From: Microcaldota archaeon | GTDB lineage: Archaea; Micrarchaeota; Micrarchaeia; Micrarchaeales; CABMGC01 | DNA: 64,000 nucleotides | Assembly (NCBI GenBank): GCA_028867025.1 | Contig: JAGWHC010000002.1 | Location: 66,561 to 130,560, forward strand | Direction of reading: 5' to 3' | Shown here: positions 8,455 to 16,598 of the stretch, piece by piece | Layout: every line of letters starts with the position of its first letter | Numbering within the stretch: the first letter of the stretch is position 1 | Notes under the pieces: model-generated | The model's database searches: none | Seen by the model: only the letters and a program-made list of their open reading frames with translations | Told to the model about the DNA's origin: nothing | Position numbers and translations under genes: made by a program

Positions 8455-10005
8455 TCAGAGCCTTGTCTGGCCCTCCCGCTGCGCTGCCTGCCTCGCGAGA
8501 TCGCGGTTTATCTCGTTTATCAGGTAGAGCATCTTCTTCTCGCGCGCCGCGGACACGTGAAGATATATCTCGTCCTTCGTTCCCTGCGCTACGAGTATGT
8601 ACACATCCCCGGCCCTGAACCTTGCGGTGCGTCCCTTCCTCTGTATGTTCCTTATCTCGTTTGGTATGGGCTCGTAGAAGAGCACGAGGTCAACGCTGGG
8701 AATGTCGAGTCCCTCCTCGCCTATAGAGCTCGCGACGAGCACGCTGAACTTCCTGTTGCGGAAATCCTCGATAACCTTCTTCTGCTTCTCCTGCGTCACC
8801 CCCTCCTTCTTGCCAACGAACGCCATCGCGTCTATGCCGTTTGTCCTGAAAACGTCCACGAGCATTTTTACTGTGGACCTGAACTGCGCGAAGACAATCG
8901 CGCTTTTGCCCTCGTATCGCTTGAGTATCGATATCGCGTTCCCTACCTTCTCGTGCTCCTCGCCTTTCTTGAGCGCCTCCTTAGCGAGAGCCGTCGCCTC
9001 CTTGATATTCTTGTTTGCCAGAAGATTCTCGACCGCCCTGCTCTTCTTCTCCCTTGCTGCAAGAGAGTCCAGATACGCGCTGAATGGATAGATGCCCTCT
9101 GTTTGGAGGAGGTCATACGCGTGTGAGACGTTGAGCAGCTTGATGTAGCTGAAGAAGGCGCCGAACCTGAAGCCCGGCGCGTTTATCTTCTTGAGCGAGT
9201 TGCCCAGCGCTATAAGCACGCCCCTCGGTATGCGGTCGAAGTTCTTCGCGTTCATGAGCCCCATCTTGTTCAGGCTGGCGAGGCTCTCCTCGCCCACAGG
9301 CTTGAGCAGTCCCGAGATCTGCTTTATCGCGGGGCTCTGCGGCACGCTGACTATGTGCACATATTTGGGCATGACGTACGAGACAACATCTGCGTCTGTG
9401 GAAATGCGCGCCTCTATGTGCTTGATATTAAGCGTGCCCACAAGCTGGTTGATCTTCTCCTTTTTGCTGCCGGGAGACGCGGTAAGACCAACGATGAGCG
9501 AGTTGCGTACCGCAAGCTCGTTGGCTATGTATGTATAGGCGTACTTGCCGACGGCCCTGTGACACTCATCAAAGACTGCCACACCGAAATCCTCCAGGGA
9601 GAAGTTGCCGGACTTGAGGTCGTTAGCTATGGTTTGCGGTGTCGCGATTATGAGCCTGGCGCTCTGCTCCTGCTCTTTTCTCTGCTTTTTACCCACAGAA
9701 CCGAGCAATAGAGCTATGTTGTCCTCGGGTAGCTTCATCGTGTTGATCACCGTAGAGTAGTGCTGCTCAGACAGCGGGCGGGTTGGAGCAAGAAGAAGCG
9801 CACGCCTCCCCTGCGATATCTCGTTTGAGATTACTGCCATACCGATGAGCGTCTTGCCGAGGCCAGTGGGCAGCACAACGAGCGTGCTGCCGTGCTTGAG
9901 TATGGCGTTGATTATGTTGAACTGATATTCGCGGAATTCGACGCCATCAAGGTTGAGAAGCTCGGCTACCTGCCCGAGTTTTTGCCATCTTTCATCGACA
10001 GACAT
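8455..10005 (-). CDS. Hef/FANCM-like superfamily 2 DNA helicase
   Basis: The 516-residue protein contains the full SF2 helicase set: Walker A LPTGLGKT at about residues 45-52, ATPQTI, the DECH box in FDECHRAVG, LTASPGS (motif III), and the C-terminal motifs FAQFRSTV, SSIGEEGLDIP and QRKGRTAR (motif VI). The helical insert between the two RecA domains resembles archaeal Hef, which remodels stalled forks. No ERCC4 nuclease domain follows, so it is a helicase-only form. It probably shares the palindromic TATA box at 10031-10040 with tRNA-Phe. Confidence 0.9.
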   Translation of the reverse strand: MSVDERWQKLGQVAELLNLDGVEFREYQFNIINAILKHGSTLVVLPTGLGKTLIGMAVISNEISQGRRALLLAPTRPLSEQHYSTVINTMKLPEDNIALLLGSVGKKQRKEQEQSARLIIATPQTIANDLKSGNFSLEDFGVAVFDECHRAVGKYAYTYIANELAVRNSLIVGLTASPGSKKEKINQLVGTLNIKHIEARISTDADVVSYVMPKYVHIVSVPQSPAIKQISGLLKPVGEESLASLNKMGLMNAKNFDRIPRGVLIALGNSLKKINAPGFRFGAFFSYIKLLNVSHAYDLLQTEGIYPFSAYLDSLAAREKKSRAVENLLANKNIKEATALAKEALKKGEEHEKVGNAISILKRYEGKSAIVFAQFRSTVKMLVDVFRTNGIDAMAFVGKKEGVTQEKQKKVIEDFRNRKFSVLVASSIGEEGLDIPSVDLVLFYEPIPNEIRNIQRKGRTARFRAGDVYILVAQGTKDEIYLHVSAAREKKMLYLINEINRDLARQAAQREGQTRL

Positions 10006-10030
10006 AGCAACGATAGACTATGGAATTGGC

Positions 10031-10040
10031 TTTATATAAA
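10031..10040. promoter_or_regulatory. Palindromic TATA box between helicase and tRNA-Phe
   Basis: TTTATATAAA is its own reverse complement. It lies 26 bases before the helicase ATG (10005, minus) and 22 bases before the tRNA-Phe 5' end (10062, plus), so it can serve both. Confidence 0.7.
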
Positions 10041-10061
10041 TTGCATACCGAGTCTACTCGA

Positions 10062-10135
10062 GCCGCAGTAACTCAACCCGGGAGAGTGACCCGCTGAAGA
10101 CGGGTATGTTGCTGGTTCAAATCCGGCCTGCGGCA
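10062..10135 (+). tRNA. tRNA-Phe (GAA)
   Basis: The cloverleaf folds cleanly. The acceptor stem GCCGCAG/CTGCGGC has seven pairs with discriminator A. The anticodon stem ACCCG/CGGGT encloses loop CTGAAGA with anticodon GAA at 10096-10098. The T arm is GCTGG-TTCAAAT-CCGGC. There is no intron and CCA is not encoded. Its 3' end is copied, with changes, downstream (10666-10687 and 11606-11617), so it served as an integration target. Confidence 0.96.
10114..10135 (+). repeat. Putative att core: 3' end of tRNA-Phe
   Basis: These last 22 bases of tRNA-Phe are the reference copy. The copy at 10666-10687 matches at 19 of 22 positions. The copy at 11606-11617 matches the last 12 exactly. Confidence 0.7.
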
Positions 10136-10142
10136 TTTACGG

Positions 10143-10163
10143 GTTTGAACTACAGGTTCAAAT
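10143..10163 (+). repeat. Hairpin repeat, left copy
   Basis: GTTTGAAC-TACAG-GTTCAAAT is an inverted repeat just after tRNA-Phe. Its partner at 10654-10674 has the same layout with a compensating pair change. The right arm resembles the tRNA T loop. Confidence 0.55.
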
Positions 10164-10175
10164 CCTCAAAGAACT

Positions 10176-10592
10176 TTATGCTCTAATAATTGCATAAATG
10201 GGTCTTCCAGGTAATCTTTTCCTAAATCCAGCCTGAGCTTCTTCAACATTAGGCCTTTTGATATCAAAGTTAATCCACGGATCCATCCAGCCGAGTTTTG
10301 ATTTTGCAAGGTAGTGTCCATCAGGATAGCGCTTTGATCTTTTTATGAAGACAATTGTGTCTTCTTTTAATGCCATAGGTTTCTTGATATACTTGTAGCA
10401 ATATTCTTTGCCTGCTCTTTGAAGAGCCATAACCATATCTTTACAAAGATAGCCAGTTGTAACTGCTTTTTGGTTGACACCGAAATAATTTCTTTTGGCA
10501 GTTTCATAATCAACATTATTTACGAAAGCAACACACGCAATCCCACAGCCAAATGAATCTTTCTGTTTTATTGCTTTTTTTGTATTTTGCAT
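10176..10592 (-). CDS. C39-like papain-fold cysteine peptidase
   Basis: The 138-residue protein resembles the double-glycine (C39) peptidase domain. The motif QKDSFGCGIACVAF has the catalytic Cys at about residue 16 and the preceding Gln at about 10. A His at about 93 lies in DGHYLAK and an Asp at about 104 in GWMDPW, giving the expected Cys-His-Asp order. In ABC exporters this domain cleaves leader peptides; stand-alone versions are often uncharacterised. It has no membrane segment and no transporter neighbour. The ATG at 10592 is chosen over an adjacent TTG. It is AT-rich and lies in the tRNA-Phe island. Confidence 0.75.
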   Translation of the reverse strand: MQNTKKAIKQKDSFGCGIACVAFVNNVDYETAKRNYFGVNQKAVTTGYLCKDMVMALQRAGKEYCYKYIKKPMALKEDTIVFIKRSKRYPDGHYLAKSKLGWMDPWINFDIKRPNVEEAQAGFRKRLPGRPIYAIIRA

Positions 10593-10653
10593 CAATAAGC
10601 TATTGCGGAAAACTTATTTGTATATCTTTGTATGTCTTTATATATACAAAAAG

Positions 10654-10674
10654 GTTTGAATTTTAGATTCAAAT
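10654..10674 (+). repeat. Hairpin repeat, right copy
   Basis: GTTTGAAT-TTTAG-ATTCAAAT has the same geometry as the left copy, with a C-G pair replaced by T-A, so pairing is preserved. The two copies flank the C39-like peptidase gene, 511 bases apart. Confidence 0.55.
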
Positions 10675-10687
10675 GGGGCCTGCGGCA
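10666..10687 (+). repeat. Degenerate tRNA-Phe 3'-end copy (internal att)
   Basis: The sequence differs from the tRNA-Phe 3' end at three of 22 bases and ends in the same CCTGCGGCA. It separates the two units of the island and probably marks an older insertion boundary. Confidence 0.7.
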
Positions 10688-10729
10688 ATCGATAAGTATT
10701 TATATGTTTAAGCATACAAACATATTGTG

Positions 10730-10969
10730 ATGGAAATGGAAAAACGCACAACCGTCATACTAGAAAAAGACGTATACGATGCACTCGTCAGGGAGAGCTT
10801 GGAGGAGTACAAAACTGCCAAATCTCTGTCCAAGGTACTGAATGAAATACTGAAGAAATCACTAATGAATAAAGCCAGGCTTACCCAGCTGATACATTCA
10901 AAGAAGATTGCTAAAATCACAGCTAAGGAGTTTGAAAAGTTTAGGTCTGAGATCTCCAACACGGTGTGA
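10730..10969 (+). CDS. Ribbon-helix-helix antitoxin (VapB-like)
   Basis: This 79-residue protein begins MEMEKRTTVILEKDVYDALV, the beta strand and first helix of a ribbon-helix-helix DNA-binding domain. Helix two and a basic, toxin-wrapping C-terminal helical region follow. A TATA-like GTATTTATATG at 10696-10706 makes the ATG at 10730 leaderless. The stop overlaps the GTG of the PIN gene by four bases, the usual antitoxin-toxin arrangement. Within such modules the antitoxin neutralises the toxin and represses its own promoter. Confidence 0.85.
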   Translation: MEMEKRTTVILEKDVYDALVRESLEEYKTAKSLSKVLNEILKKSLMNKARLTQLIHSKKIAKITAKEFEKFRSEISNTV

Positions 10970-11409
10970 GATTGATAATTGACACTACATATCTTTTGCC
11001 CCTGGCAAAGATAGGTATAGATACAGATCTACTCAGGGCAGTAGATGATGGAAAAACAAAGTTGAGCATAGAAAATGTGAAAATAAGCCTTATTTCGATC
11101 TTTGAATTGCAAGCAAAGGCAGCAAAGCTTAAGGTTCCAGCAAAATTTACTATTGAAGCAACGGACGTCATCAGCACAGCGTTTAAGGTTGAGCCGTTTT
11201 ACAACCCAGAGATAATAGAGATAGGCCAGGCTCTGCTTGGAAAACTGAACGATTACATAGATTGTTTGATAGTAGCGACAGCAGTATCCTTGAAAGAGGA
11301 TCTTATAACAGAAGACTCTAGAATCATGAAAAATAGGCATTACATAAAAGAAAAATACAAAGTAGATGTTTTAAATTATAAAGAAGTACTGGGTAGAAAA
11401 GGCAAGTGA
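10966..11409 (+). CDS. PIN-domain ribonuclease toxin (VapC-like)
   Basis: The 147-residue protein has the PIN acidic set: D6 in LIIDTTYLLPL, a Glu in SIFELQAKA (about residue 48), and two Asp residues in NDYIDCLIVATA and LITEDSRI. These coordinate Mg2+ for RNA cleavage in VapC toxins. It starts at GTG 10966, overlapping the antitoxin stop. The C-terminus is slightly longer than average. Codon use is AT-rich, consistent with arrival as part of the island. Confidence 0.85.
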   Translation: MRLIIDTTYLLPLAKIGIDTDLLRAVDDGKTKLSIENVKISLISIFELQAKAAKLKVPAKFTIEATDVISTAFKVEPFYNPEIIEIGQALLGKLNDYIDCLIVATAVSLKEDLITEDSRIMKNRHYIKEKYKVDVLNYKEVLGRKGK

Positions 11410-11436
11410 ATTCGGCATTTGCGATTGGTAGTTTAA

Positions 11437-11574
11437 ATGAAAAGAGTTAGAAAAATGAATAAAAAAGATCTAAAAACATTGAAGTTAGTAAAAGAGGCCT
11501 GGAAAGATATAGAATTAGGAAGGTATAGAAAATTGCCAGTTAGTGATTTTCTCAAAGAACTTGCTAAGCGGTAA
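11437..11574 (+). CDS. Orphan antitoxin-like peptide, 45 aa
   Basis: This short frame runs ATG 11437 to TAA 11572-11574. It encodes a Lys-rich helical peptide with EAWKDIELGRYRKLPVSDFLKELAKR, which looks like the toxin-binding tail of RelB/Phd-type antitoxins. No toxin follows before the att copy at 11606. It may be a remnant of another module or a small antitoxin acting on a toxin elsewhere. Coding status rests on the motif only. Confidence 0.5.
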   Translation: MKRVRKMNKKDLKTLKLVKEAWKDIELGRYRKLPVSDFLKELAKR

Positions 11575-11605
11575 TTGGTGCGAACATGAATAAAACCAAG
11601 AAGTT

Positions 11606-11617
11606 CGGCCTGCGGCA
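11606..11617 (+). repeat. Distal tRNA-Phe 3'-end copy (att)
   Basis: CGGCCTGCGGCA is identical to tRNA-Phe 10124-10135. It marks the right edge of the island, immediately before the end of trpS. Confidence 0.65.
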
Positions 11618-11622
11618 TACGA

Positions 11623-12738
11623 CTAGTCCTTAAGGATGAATTCGTCGAGCTTTGATCTGAGCTTTTCCTTCTTTTTCTTATGCTCTTCAAGGAACTTGTT
11701 TATCCTCTTTGCAAGGTCGTCCTTGTGCTCGCCGGCGAGCAGCGTGCCTTTCCTCTCCCCTCCGAATATCTTCTCGAGCTTCCTGTCGTCAGGCTCGAAC
11801 AGGTATTTGTAGTATTGGCATACTGCACATTTCTCCGGATCTCCGCCAAGCTTCTTCTGCAGCTCGGCAGTCGATTGCTGGCCCGTTATCGCCTTATGTA
11901 CTTTCTTCTCCACAGTTTCAGGAATGTCATTAAGGAATATCGTGTTGTTCGGATCGCTGGCCGCCATCTTCGGCCTGCCATCGAGCCCTGGCAGGAACTT
12001 CGCATGAAGAATCGAGGGTTTGAAGTAGCCAAGCTTGACAAGCACGTCTCTTGCCACTCTGAAGTGCACGTCCTGGTCTATCGCAAGCGGTATGAGGCAC
12101 GGCACGTTCTTCTTTTCCTCCACTGACTTGAGGAATGCGGGCACCGCTTGCATGCTGGTGTAGAATATGCTGCCCACGTTCGTCTCGTTTGTGAAACCGA
12201 ATGCGTCCTTGACCATTGAGAAGGTTATGTGCTTTGCGACACGCACAGCCTGTTTGTAGAGCGTGCCAGCGTAGTCAGTGTTGAAGAATATCTTTGTCTT
12301 CTTCGGGTCAAAGCCAAGGGCAATTATGTTGAGCGCATCGTCGTATGCGAGCTTGTGCACCTCATCAAAGCCTACGTTCCTCACAAGCGCCTTCTCCTCG
12401 TCGGGTATCTGTATGTAGACCTCTACCCCGAACTTTTCCTGGAGCCACTGGGTCATCATGAACGGTATCAGGTGCCCAAGGGTCATCGAGCCGCTCGGCG
12501 CTATGCCTGTGTATAGATAGAACCTGTTGCCCTTTTCGTACTCGTCGAGGAGCCAGTTGAGGTCGCGGTGCGCGTAGAAGATGTGTCTCCTGAGCAGCCA
12601 GTGTGAGCCCCCTGCTAGTTTTTCTATGCGTTCCTCAAGTTTTTTGTCTATAAGGCTTATTCCGAACTCCTTGGCGAACCTCTCATAGTCTATCCTGCCT
12701 TCGACCTCATAAGGCGTGACCTTGAAGTTCTCGGCCAT
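11623..12738 (-). CDS. trpS: Tryptophanyl-tRNA synthetase
   Basis: This class I synthetase (371 aa) charges tRNA-Trp. The HIGH-type motif is PSGSMTLGHLIPF and the KMSKS-type loop is KMAASDPNN. The latter follows the archaeal/eukaryotic KMSAS pattern with Ala in place of the first Ser. A CAVCQYYKYLF segment provides two C-terminal cysteines. I start at ATG 12738 (MAENFKV) because a TATA box at 12764-12773 lies about 26 bases upstream. The upstream GTG at 12759 would be too close. Confidence 0.95.
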   Translation of the reverse strand: MAENFKVTPYEVEGRIDYERFAKEFGISLIDKKLEERIEKLAGGSHWLLRRHIFYAHRDLNWLLDEYEKGNRFYLYTGIAPSGSMTLGHLIPFMMTQWLQEKFGVEVYIQIPDEEKALVRNVGFDEVHKLAYDDALNIIALGFDPKKTKIFFNTDYAGTLYKQAVRVAKHITFSMVKDAFGFTNETNVGSIFYTSMQAVPAFLKSVEEKKNVPCLIPLAIDQDVHFRVARDVLVKLGYFKPSILHAKFLPGLDGRPKMAASDPNNTIFLNDIPETVEKKVHKAITGQQSTAELQKKLGGDPEKCAVCQYYKYLFEPDDRKLEKIFGGERKGTLLAGEHKDDLAKRINKFLEEHKKKKEKLRSKLDEFILKD

Positions 12739-12775
12739 ATCAAGCACGTATAGATTCACTGCAAGCTATATAAGA

Positions 12776-14263
12776 TTAGGCGGGCGCCTTCTTCGAGCCC
12801 ACCCTGTACCACCTGACTCCCTTCGGCGTATCCTCAAGCGCTATGCCGAACTCGTGCAGGAGCCTGGTCCTTATCTCGTCCGCTCTTTTGAACTCGCGGC
12901 CCTTCCGCGCCTTCTCCCTTTCCGCTATAAGCCCCTCTATCGCGCTGTCGATGCCAGATCTGGATGCGTATTTTGCGAACTCCAGTCCAAGCACAGAATC
13001 GAAATCTGTAAAGGCAGCGATAAGCTTCTTTGCATCTTCAGCCGCCATTTTTCCTGCGGCGAGCCTGGTTGACGAATCGTTGATGAGCGAGTGCATCTTC
13101 GCCAGCGCCACCGGAACGTTCAGGTCATCGGCAATGGCCTTGAAGAACTCCTGCTTCGCATCGTCGACCAGCTTGCCGAACTCCGGATCCGCACTGCCGC
13201 TTCCCTGCTCTGCTACCTCTGCCACCTTCTGCAGGAACGCGTATATGCCGCTGAGCTCATCTTCTGATTTCTTGAGCTTTTCGAAGGTGAAGTTGAGCAG
13301 CTTCCTGTAGTGCACTCCGAAAGTGAAGTACCTGTAGCCCAGCGCGCTGTGACCCTTCTTCTCCAGGTCTTCCAGCGTGTATATGTTGCGGAATGATTTG
13401 CTCATCTTCCTCCTATCTACCTGCATGAACTCCATGTGTACCCAGTAGTTGACGAACTTCTCGCCCGTTGCCGCCTCGCTCTGCGCGATCTCGTTGGTGT
13501 GGTGTATCGGTATGTGGTCCACGCCCCCGCAGTGTATGTCGAAATGCTCGCCGAGATACTTCATGCTCATCGCGCTGCATTCGATGTGCCATCCCGGGAA
13601 CCCGCGGCCGTACTCCGAATCCCACACGAACTCCTTCATGCTCGGATCCGCGAACCTCCATACAGCGAAGTCGGTAGGGTTCCTTATCCCCTCCGGCCTC
13701 TCCACCCTGTATCCGGAGATTATCGCAGTCTGCAACTTTTCGAAGTTCATTCCTGTCAGGGCGCCGTAGCCCTTGAACCTCGAGGTGTCGTAGTACATGC
13801 CCCCCGCGTCGCCCCCGACCTTGTAGAGATAGCGCTTGCCGTCAAGCTTCTTTATCAGCGAGAGTATGTCAGCGATGTGCTCCGACGGCTTTGGCATCAT
13901 ATCTGGTGAGAGGATGTTCAGCTCCCTTATGTCTCCGATGAACTTCTTCGAGTAGAAGTCTGTTATCTCGCGCATGCTCTTGCGCTCCTTCTCTGATTCT
14001 GTGCGTATCTTGTCGTCCCCGGTGTCGGCGTCGCTGGCCAGATGGCCCACATCAGTAAGGTTGACCACATGCTTGACCTTGTAGCCCTCATGTTCGAGCG
14101 CGCGCCTGAGCACATCTTGCGAGATATAAGTGCGGAGGTTGCCTATATGTGCGTAGAAGTAGACTGTCGGGCCGCAGGCGTACATGTGCACGCTGCCCTT
14201 CTGAAGCGGCGCAAACTTTTCCTTCTTTCGCGTGAGCGTGTTGTAGATCTGCAAGGGCTGCAC
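12776..14263 (-). CDS. cysS: Cysteinyl-tRNA synthetase
   Basis: This class I synthetase (495 aa) shows CGPTVYFYAHIGNLRTY with zinc-ligand Cys and the HIGH motif, GWHIECSAMSMKYLG with the other zinc ligands, CGGVDHIPIHHTNEIAQSEA, and the KMSKS loop itself (RKMSKSFRN). The C-terminal DALR-type helical domain is present and the length is typical. It lies upstream of trpS on the same strand, but trpS has its own promoter at 12764-12773, just beyond the cysS stop. Confidence 0.97.
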   Translation of the reverse strand: MQPLQIYNTLTRKKEKFAPLQKGSVHMYACGPTVYFYAHIGNLRTYISQDVLRRALEHEGYKVKHVVNLTDVGHLASDADTGDDKIRTESEKERKSMREITDFYSKKFIGDIRELNILSPDMMPKPSEHIADILSLIKKLDGKRYLYKVGGDAGGMYYDTSRFKGYGALTGMNFEKLQTAIISGYRVERPEGIRNPTDFAVWRFADPSMKEFVWDSEYGRGFPGWHIECSAMSMKYLGEHFDIHCGGVDHIPIHHTNEIAQSEAATGEKFVNYWVHMEFMQVDRRKMSKSFRNIYTLEDLEKKGHSALGYRYFTFGVHYRKLLNFTFEKLKKSEDELSGIYAFLQKVAEVAEQGSGSADPEFGKLVDDAKQEFFKAIADDLNVPVALAKMHSLINDSSTRLAAGKMAAEDAKKLIAAFTDFDSVLGLEFAKYASRSGIDSAIEGLIAEREKARKGREFKRADEIRTRLLHEFGIALEDTPKGVRWYRVGSKKAPA

Positions 14264-14322
14264 CGGAGATACTGGTATGGTTAAAATAATAAGTTTGCTA
14301 CGCCAAGAATCGTGAGGATCGG

Positions 14323-15483
14323 ATGAGGAACGGAAACGTAACCTTCATGCTTGCTGTTCTGCTCGCGTACATAATACAGGGCTCGATCTGGTACACTATG
14401 CCACTCATCTTCTCGCACGTCCTTACCAACAACTACTTCGCTGTCGGCCTTCTGATAGCGCTCATTCCGCTCGTAGAGCTCCTCAGCGCCGTCCCCTTCG
14501 GCTTCTTCGCAGACTTCGGGAGGATCAAGACGATAGCTTTCGACAGCATGCTTGCCATACTTCTCGTGCCCTTCATGTTCGCGACAAACATCGAGCTGCT
14601 TATCGCGGTTGGCGCGTTCCTGCTTGGAGTCGGAGGGATGGGGATATGGATAGCGGTGACCGCGCACATGGCCAACGTGATGGGGAAGAACGTGAGGTTC
14701 ATAGGCTACGAGTTCGCTGTCATGGCCATCGGCTGGATAACGGGACCTGTACTGGGAGGCTTCGTTTACGGGAACTATGGGACGCTGCCGCTTACAGTTG
14801 CGGAGATGCTCTTCCTGGCAATCTCATCGTTCATGTTCCTGAAGACAATGAGGTATGCAAGCGACACAACGTACAGAAGAACTCCAAAGTTCTCGAAGCT
14901 GCTTTCAGTGAAAGACGGACTGCTGAGCCGAATACCCAGATCCGCTCTGCCGCTCTTCATAGTATCGTTCCTCCTCTCGTTCTTCACCTATGCGATCTGG
15001 CTTGCTGTGCCGCTCCTGACGCACATTGGGAACGTAAGCGTGCTGCTGGGAGGGATCGTGATAGGTGTGCTGAACATACCATCATTCTTCGGAGACGCAC
15101 TCGGAGGCAGGCTGTACAGGCGCATGAACAGGAAAAGCTTCGCCGGTTATTCGGTGCTGCTGGCCGCTGCATTCATCTTCGCCTCCGCCTTCCTGTTTGG
15201 AGCGAGCTACTATTCGCTGATAATACTGTTCATGAGCGGGCTCCTGATCACGCTGTCGCAGGTGGGCATGTTCAGCGCGATAGTGGGAGTCGACAGGCGC
15301 GATACCGGTGAGATAGCTGCAATCTCCGCTGTCTTCGGAGGCTTCGGAGGCGCGATATCCTCTGTCATAACCGGAGCTACGATAGCGCAGTACAGCCTGT
15401 GGGTCTTTGCCTCGGCCTTTGGGGTCATGGCCGTGCTTTATTTCCTTTACCTGCGTTTCGCCTTCAGGAAAACCGATTTCTAG
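14323..15483 (+). CDS. Major facilitator superfamily transporter
   Basis: The 386-residue protein has about twelve hydrophobic helices. The loop after helix 2 reads GFFADFGRIKTIAFDS, an MFS motif A (G-x3-D-x-G-R-[RK]). There is a basic central loop after helix 6 (RRTPKFSKLLSVKDGLLSR). A substrate cannot be assigned; drug or sugar efflux are common in such proteins. It is transcribed divergently from cysS with a 59-base gap. Confidence 0.88.
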   Translation: MRNGNVTFMLAVLLAYIIQGSIWYTMPLIFSHVLTNNYFAVGLLIALIPLVELLSAVPFGFFADFGRIKTIAFDSMLAILLVPFMFATNIELLIAVGAFLLGVGGMGIWIAVTAHMANVMGKNVRFIGYEFAVMAIGWITGPVLGGFVYGNYGTLPLTVAEMLFLAISSFMFLKTMRYASDTTYRRTPKFSKLLSVKDGLLSRIPRSALPLFIVSFLLSFFTYAIWLAVPLLTHIGNVSVLLGGIVIGVLNIPSFFGDALGGRLYRRMNRKSFAGYSVLLAAAFIFASAFLFGASYYSLIILFMSGLLITLSQVGMFSAIVGVDRRDTGEIAAISAVFGGFGGAISSVITGATIAQYSLWVFASAFGVMAVLYFLYLRFAFRKTDF

Positions 15484-15524
15484 CATGTATATAATTTTAA
15501 TCTTGAATGAGTTAGCTTATGCGT

Positions 15525-15597
15525 GCGAGCGTAGTCTAGCCTGGTAGGACGTAGCCTTGCCAAGGCTATAACCCGGGTTCAAATCCCGGCGCTCGCA
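15525..15597 (+). tRNA. tRNA-Gly (GCC)
   Basis: The acceptor stem GCGAGCG/CGCTCGC pairs fully with discriminator A. The anticodon stem TAGCC/GGCTA encloses loop TTGCCAA with anticodon GCC at 15559-15561. The T arm is CCGGG-TTCAAAT-CCCGG. A TATA box (GTATATAATTTT, 15487-15498) precedes it by about 27 bases. It is nearly identical to tRNA-Gly(TCC) at 17656 outside the anticodon arm. Confidence 0.96.
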
Positions 15598-15617
15598 CAC
15601 GTGCAGGGGGAGATCGC

Positions 15618-16598
15618 ATGATGGTGAAAGATGTCCTGTATGGAAGCAACAGCATAGGAGAGGGTGTGCTGGTTGAGCTGATTAGGTCAAAACCGATCCG
15701 GAGGCTCAGGGGCACATCGCAGCAGGGCTTCCCGGAAAGGGAGACTGTGACGAAGTTCAAGATCTACACCAGGTACGAGCACAGCGTTGGCGTCATGCTC
15801 CTGCTCAGACTGCTCGGAGCCAGCATTGAGGAGCAGGTAGCGGGGCTGCTTCATGACGTCTCCCACACGGCCTTTTCGCACGTCATAGATCTAGTCATGG
15901 GGGATCCGGAGTCGGAGGCATACCAGGACAGCGTGCTTCCCGATTACATAAAGAACTCGGAGGTCGCGGGCATACTCGCCAGGCACGGGTACGATGTCGA
16001 AAGGATAAGCAACCTCGAAACTGGCAACAACTTCGGCCTTCTCGAGAGGAAGATACCCGACCTTTGCGCCGACAGGGTCGACTACTCGCTCAGGGACGGC
16101 CACTACCAGTTCGGCATGGACACAGGCTACTGCATAAAGCACCTTGCGGTGCGCGGCAACGAGATGGTTTTCGACTCCAGGAATGCGGCAAGGGCGTTCG
16201 GAATAAACTACATGCGCTGCCAGAGAACGATGTGGGCGAGCACGGAGGCTCGGCTGCGTTATCACTTCATAAGCAGGTCGCTGAAGGAGGCGCTCGGTAT
16301 AGGCGTGCTCAGCTTCGCCGACCTTTACAAGAGCGAAACGTACGTGATATCGAAGCTTAGAAGATCAAGGCAGAAGGACGTGGTGAGCAACATAAACAGG
16401 GGGCTCGGGAGGCTCCGCTTCGTGGTCGGAGACGGCGGAAACATTCAGCTGTTGAAGAAGACCAGGTACGTTGACCCGAAGTTCATAGAAAACGGCAGGA
16501 TAAAAAGGCTGAGCGCAGTAGATTCATCATTCAGGCGCATAATGGAAAGGGAAAAGGCTGGAATAGGAAGGCCTGTTGTTGTGAGGGTCCTGGACTAA
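15618..16598 (+). CDS. HD-domain phosphohydrolase, SAMHD1/dNTPase-like
   Basis: The 326-residue protein has an HD metal site: H55 in TRYEHSVG, H79-D80 in AGLLHDVSH, H86 in FSHVID and a later Asp in CADRVDYSLRDG (about 150). The YTRYEHSVGV and HDVSHTAFSH signatures match the dGTPase/SAMHD1-like branch that hydrolyses dNTPs to nucleosides. The second half is basic and may bind nucleic acid. A GGGGGAG tract seven bases before ATG 15618 is a good ribosome-binding site; the tRNA-Gly lies immediately upstream. Its stop overlaps the next gene (TAATG). Confidence 0.85.
   Translation: MMVKDVLYGSNSIGEGVLVELIRSKPIRRLRGTSQQGFPERETVTKFKIYTRYEHSVGVMLLLRLLGASIEEQVAGLLHDVSHTAFSHVIDLVMGDPESEAYQDSVLPDYIKNSEVAGILARHGYDVERISNLETGNNFGLLERKIPDLCADRVDYSLRDGHYQFGMDTGYCIKHLAVRGNEMVFDSRNAARAFGINYMRCQRTMWASTEARLRYHFISRSLKEALGIGVLSFADLYKSETYVISKLRRSRQKDVVSNINRGLGRLRFVVGDGGNIQLLKKTRYVDPKFIENGRIKRLSAVDSSFRRIMEREKAGIGRPVVVRVLD

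Larger units (their letters stand above)
10136..11617 (+). mobile_element. AT-rich island integrated at tRNA-Phe
   Basis: This segment starts directly after tRNA-Phe and ends at a 12-base copy of the tRNA 3' end (11606-11617), six bases before the trpS stop. A second, 22-base degenerate copy at 10666-10687 divides it into two units. The first, about 550 bp, holds a C39-like peptidase. The second, about 930 bp, holds an RHH/PIN pair and a small antitoxin-like ORF. Base composition and codon use (AAA, AGA, ATA) are clearly more AT-rich than the flanks. No integrase is present. The site arrangement indicates two successive tRNA-targeted insertions that have lost, or never carried, their recombinase. 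Confidence 0.75.

Noticed and set aside
8422-9126. 234-residue plus-strand frame
   Set aside because: It is antisense to the helicase, which has all SF2 motifs.
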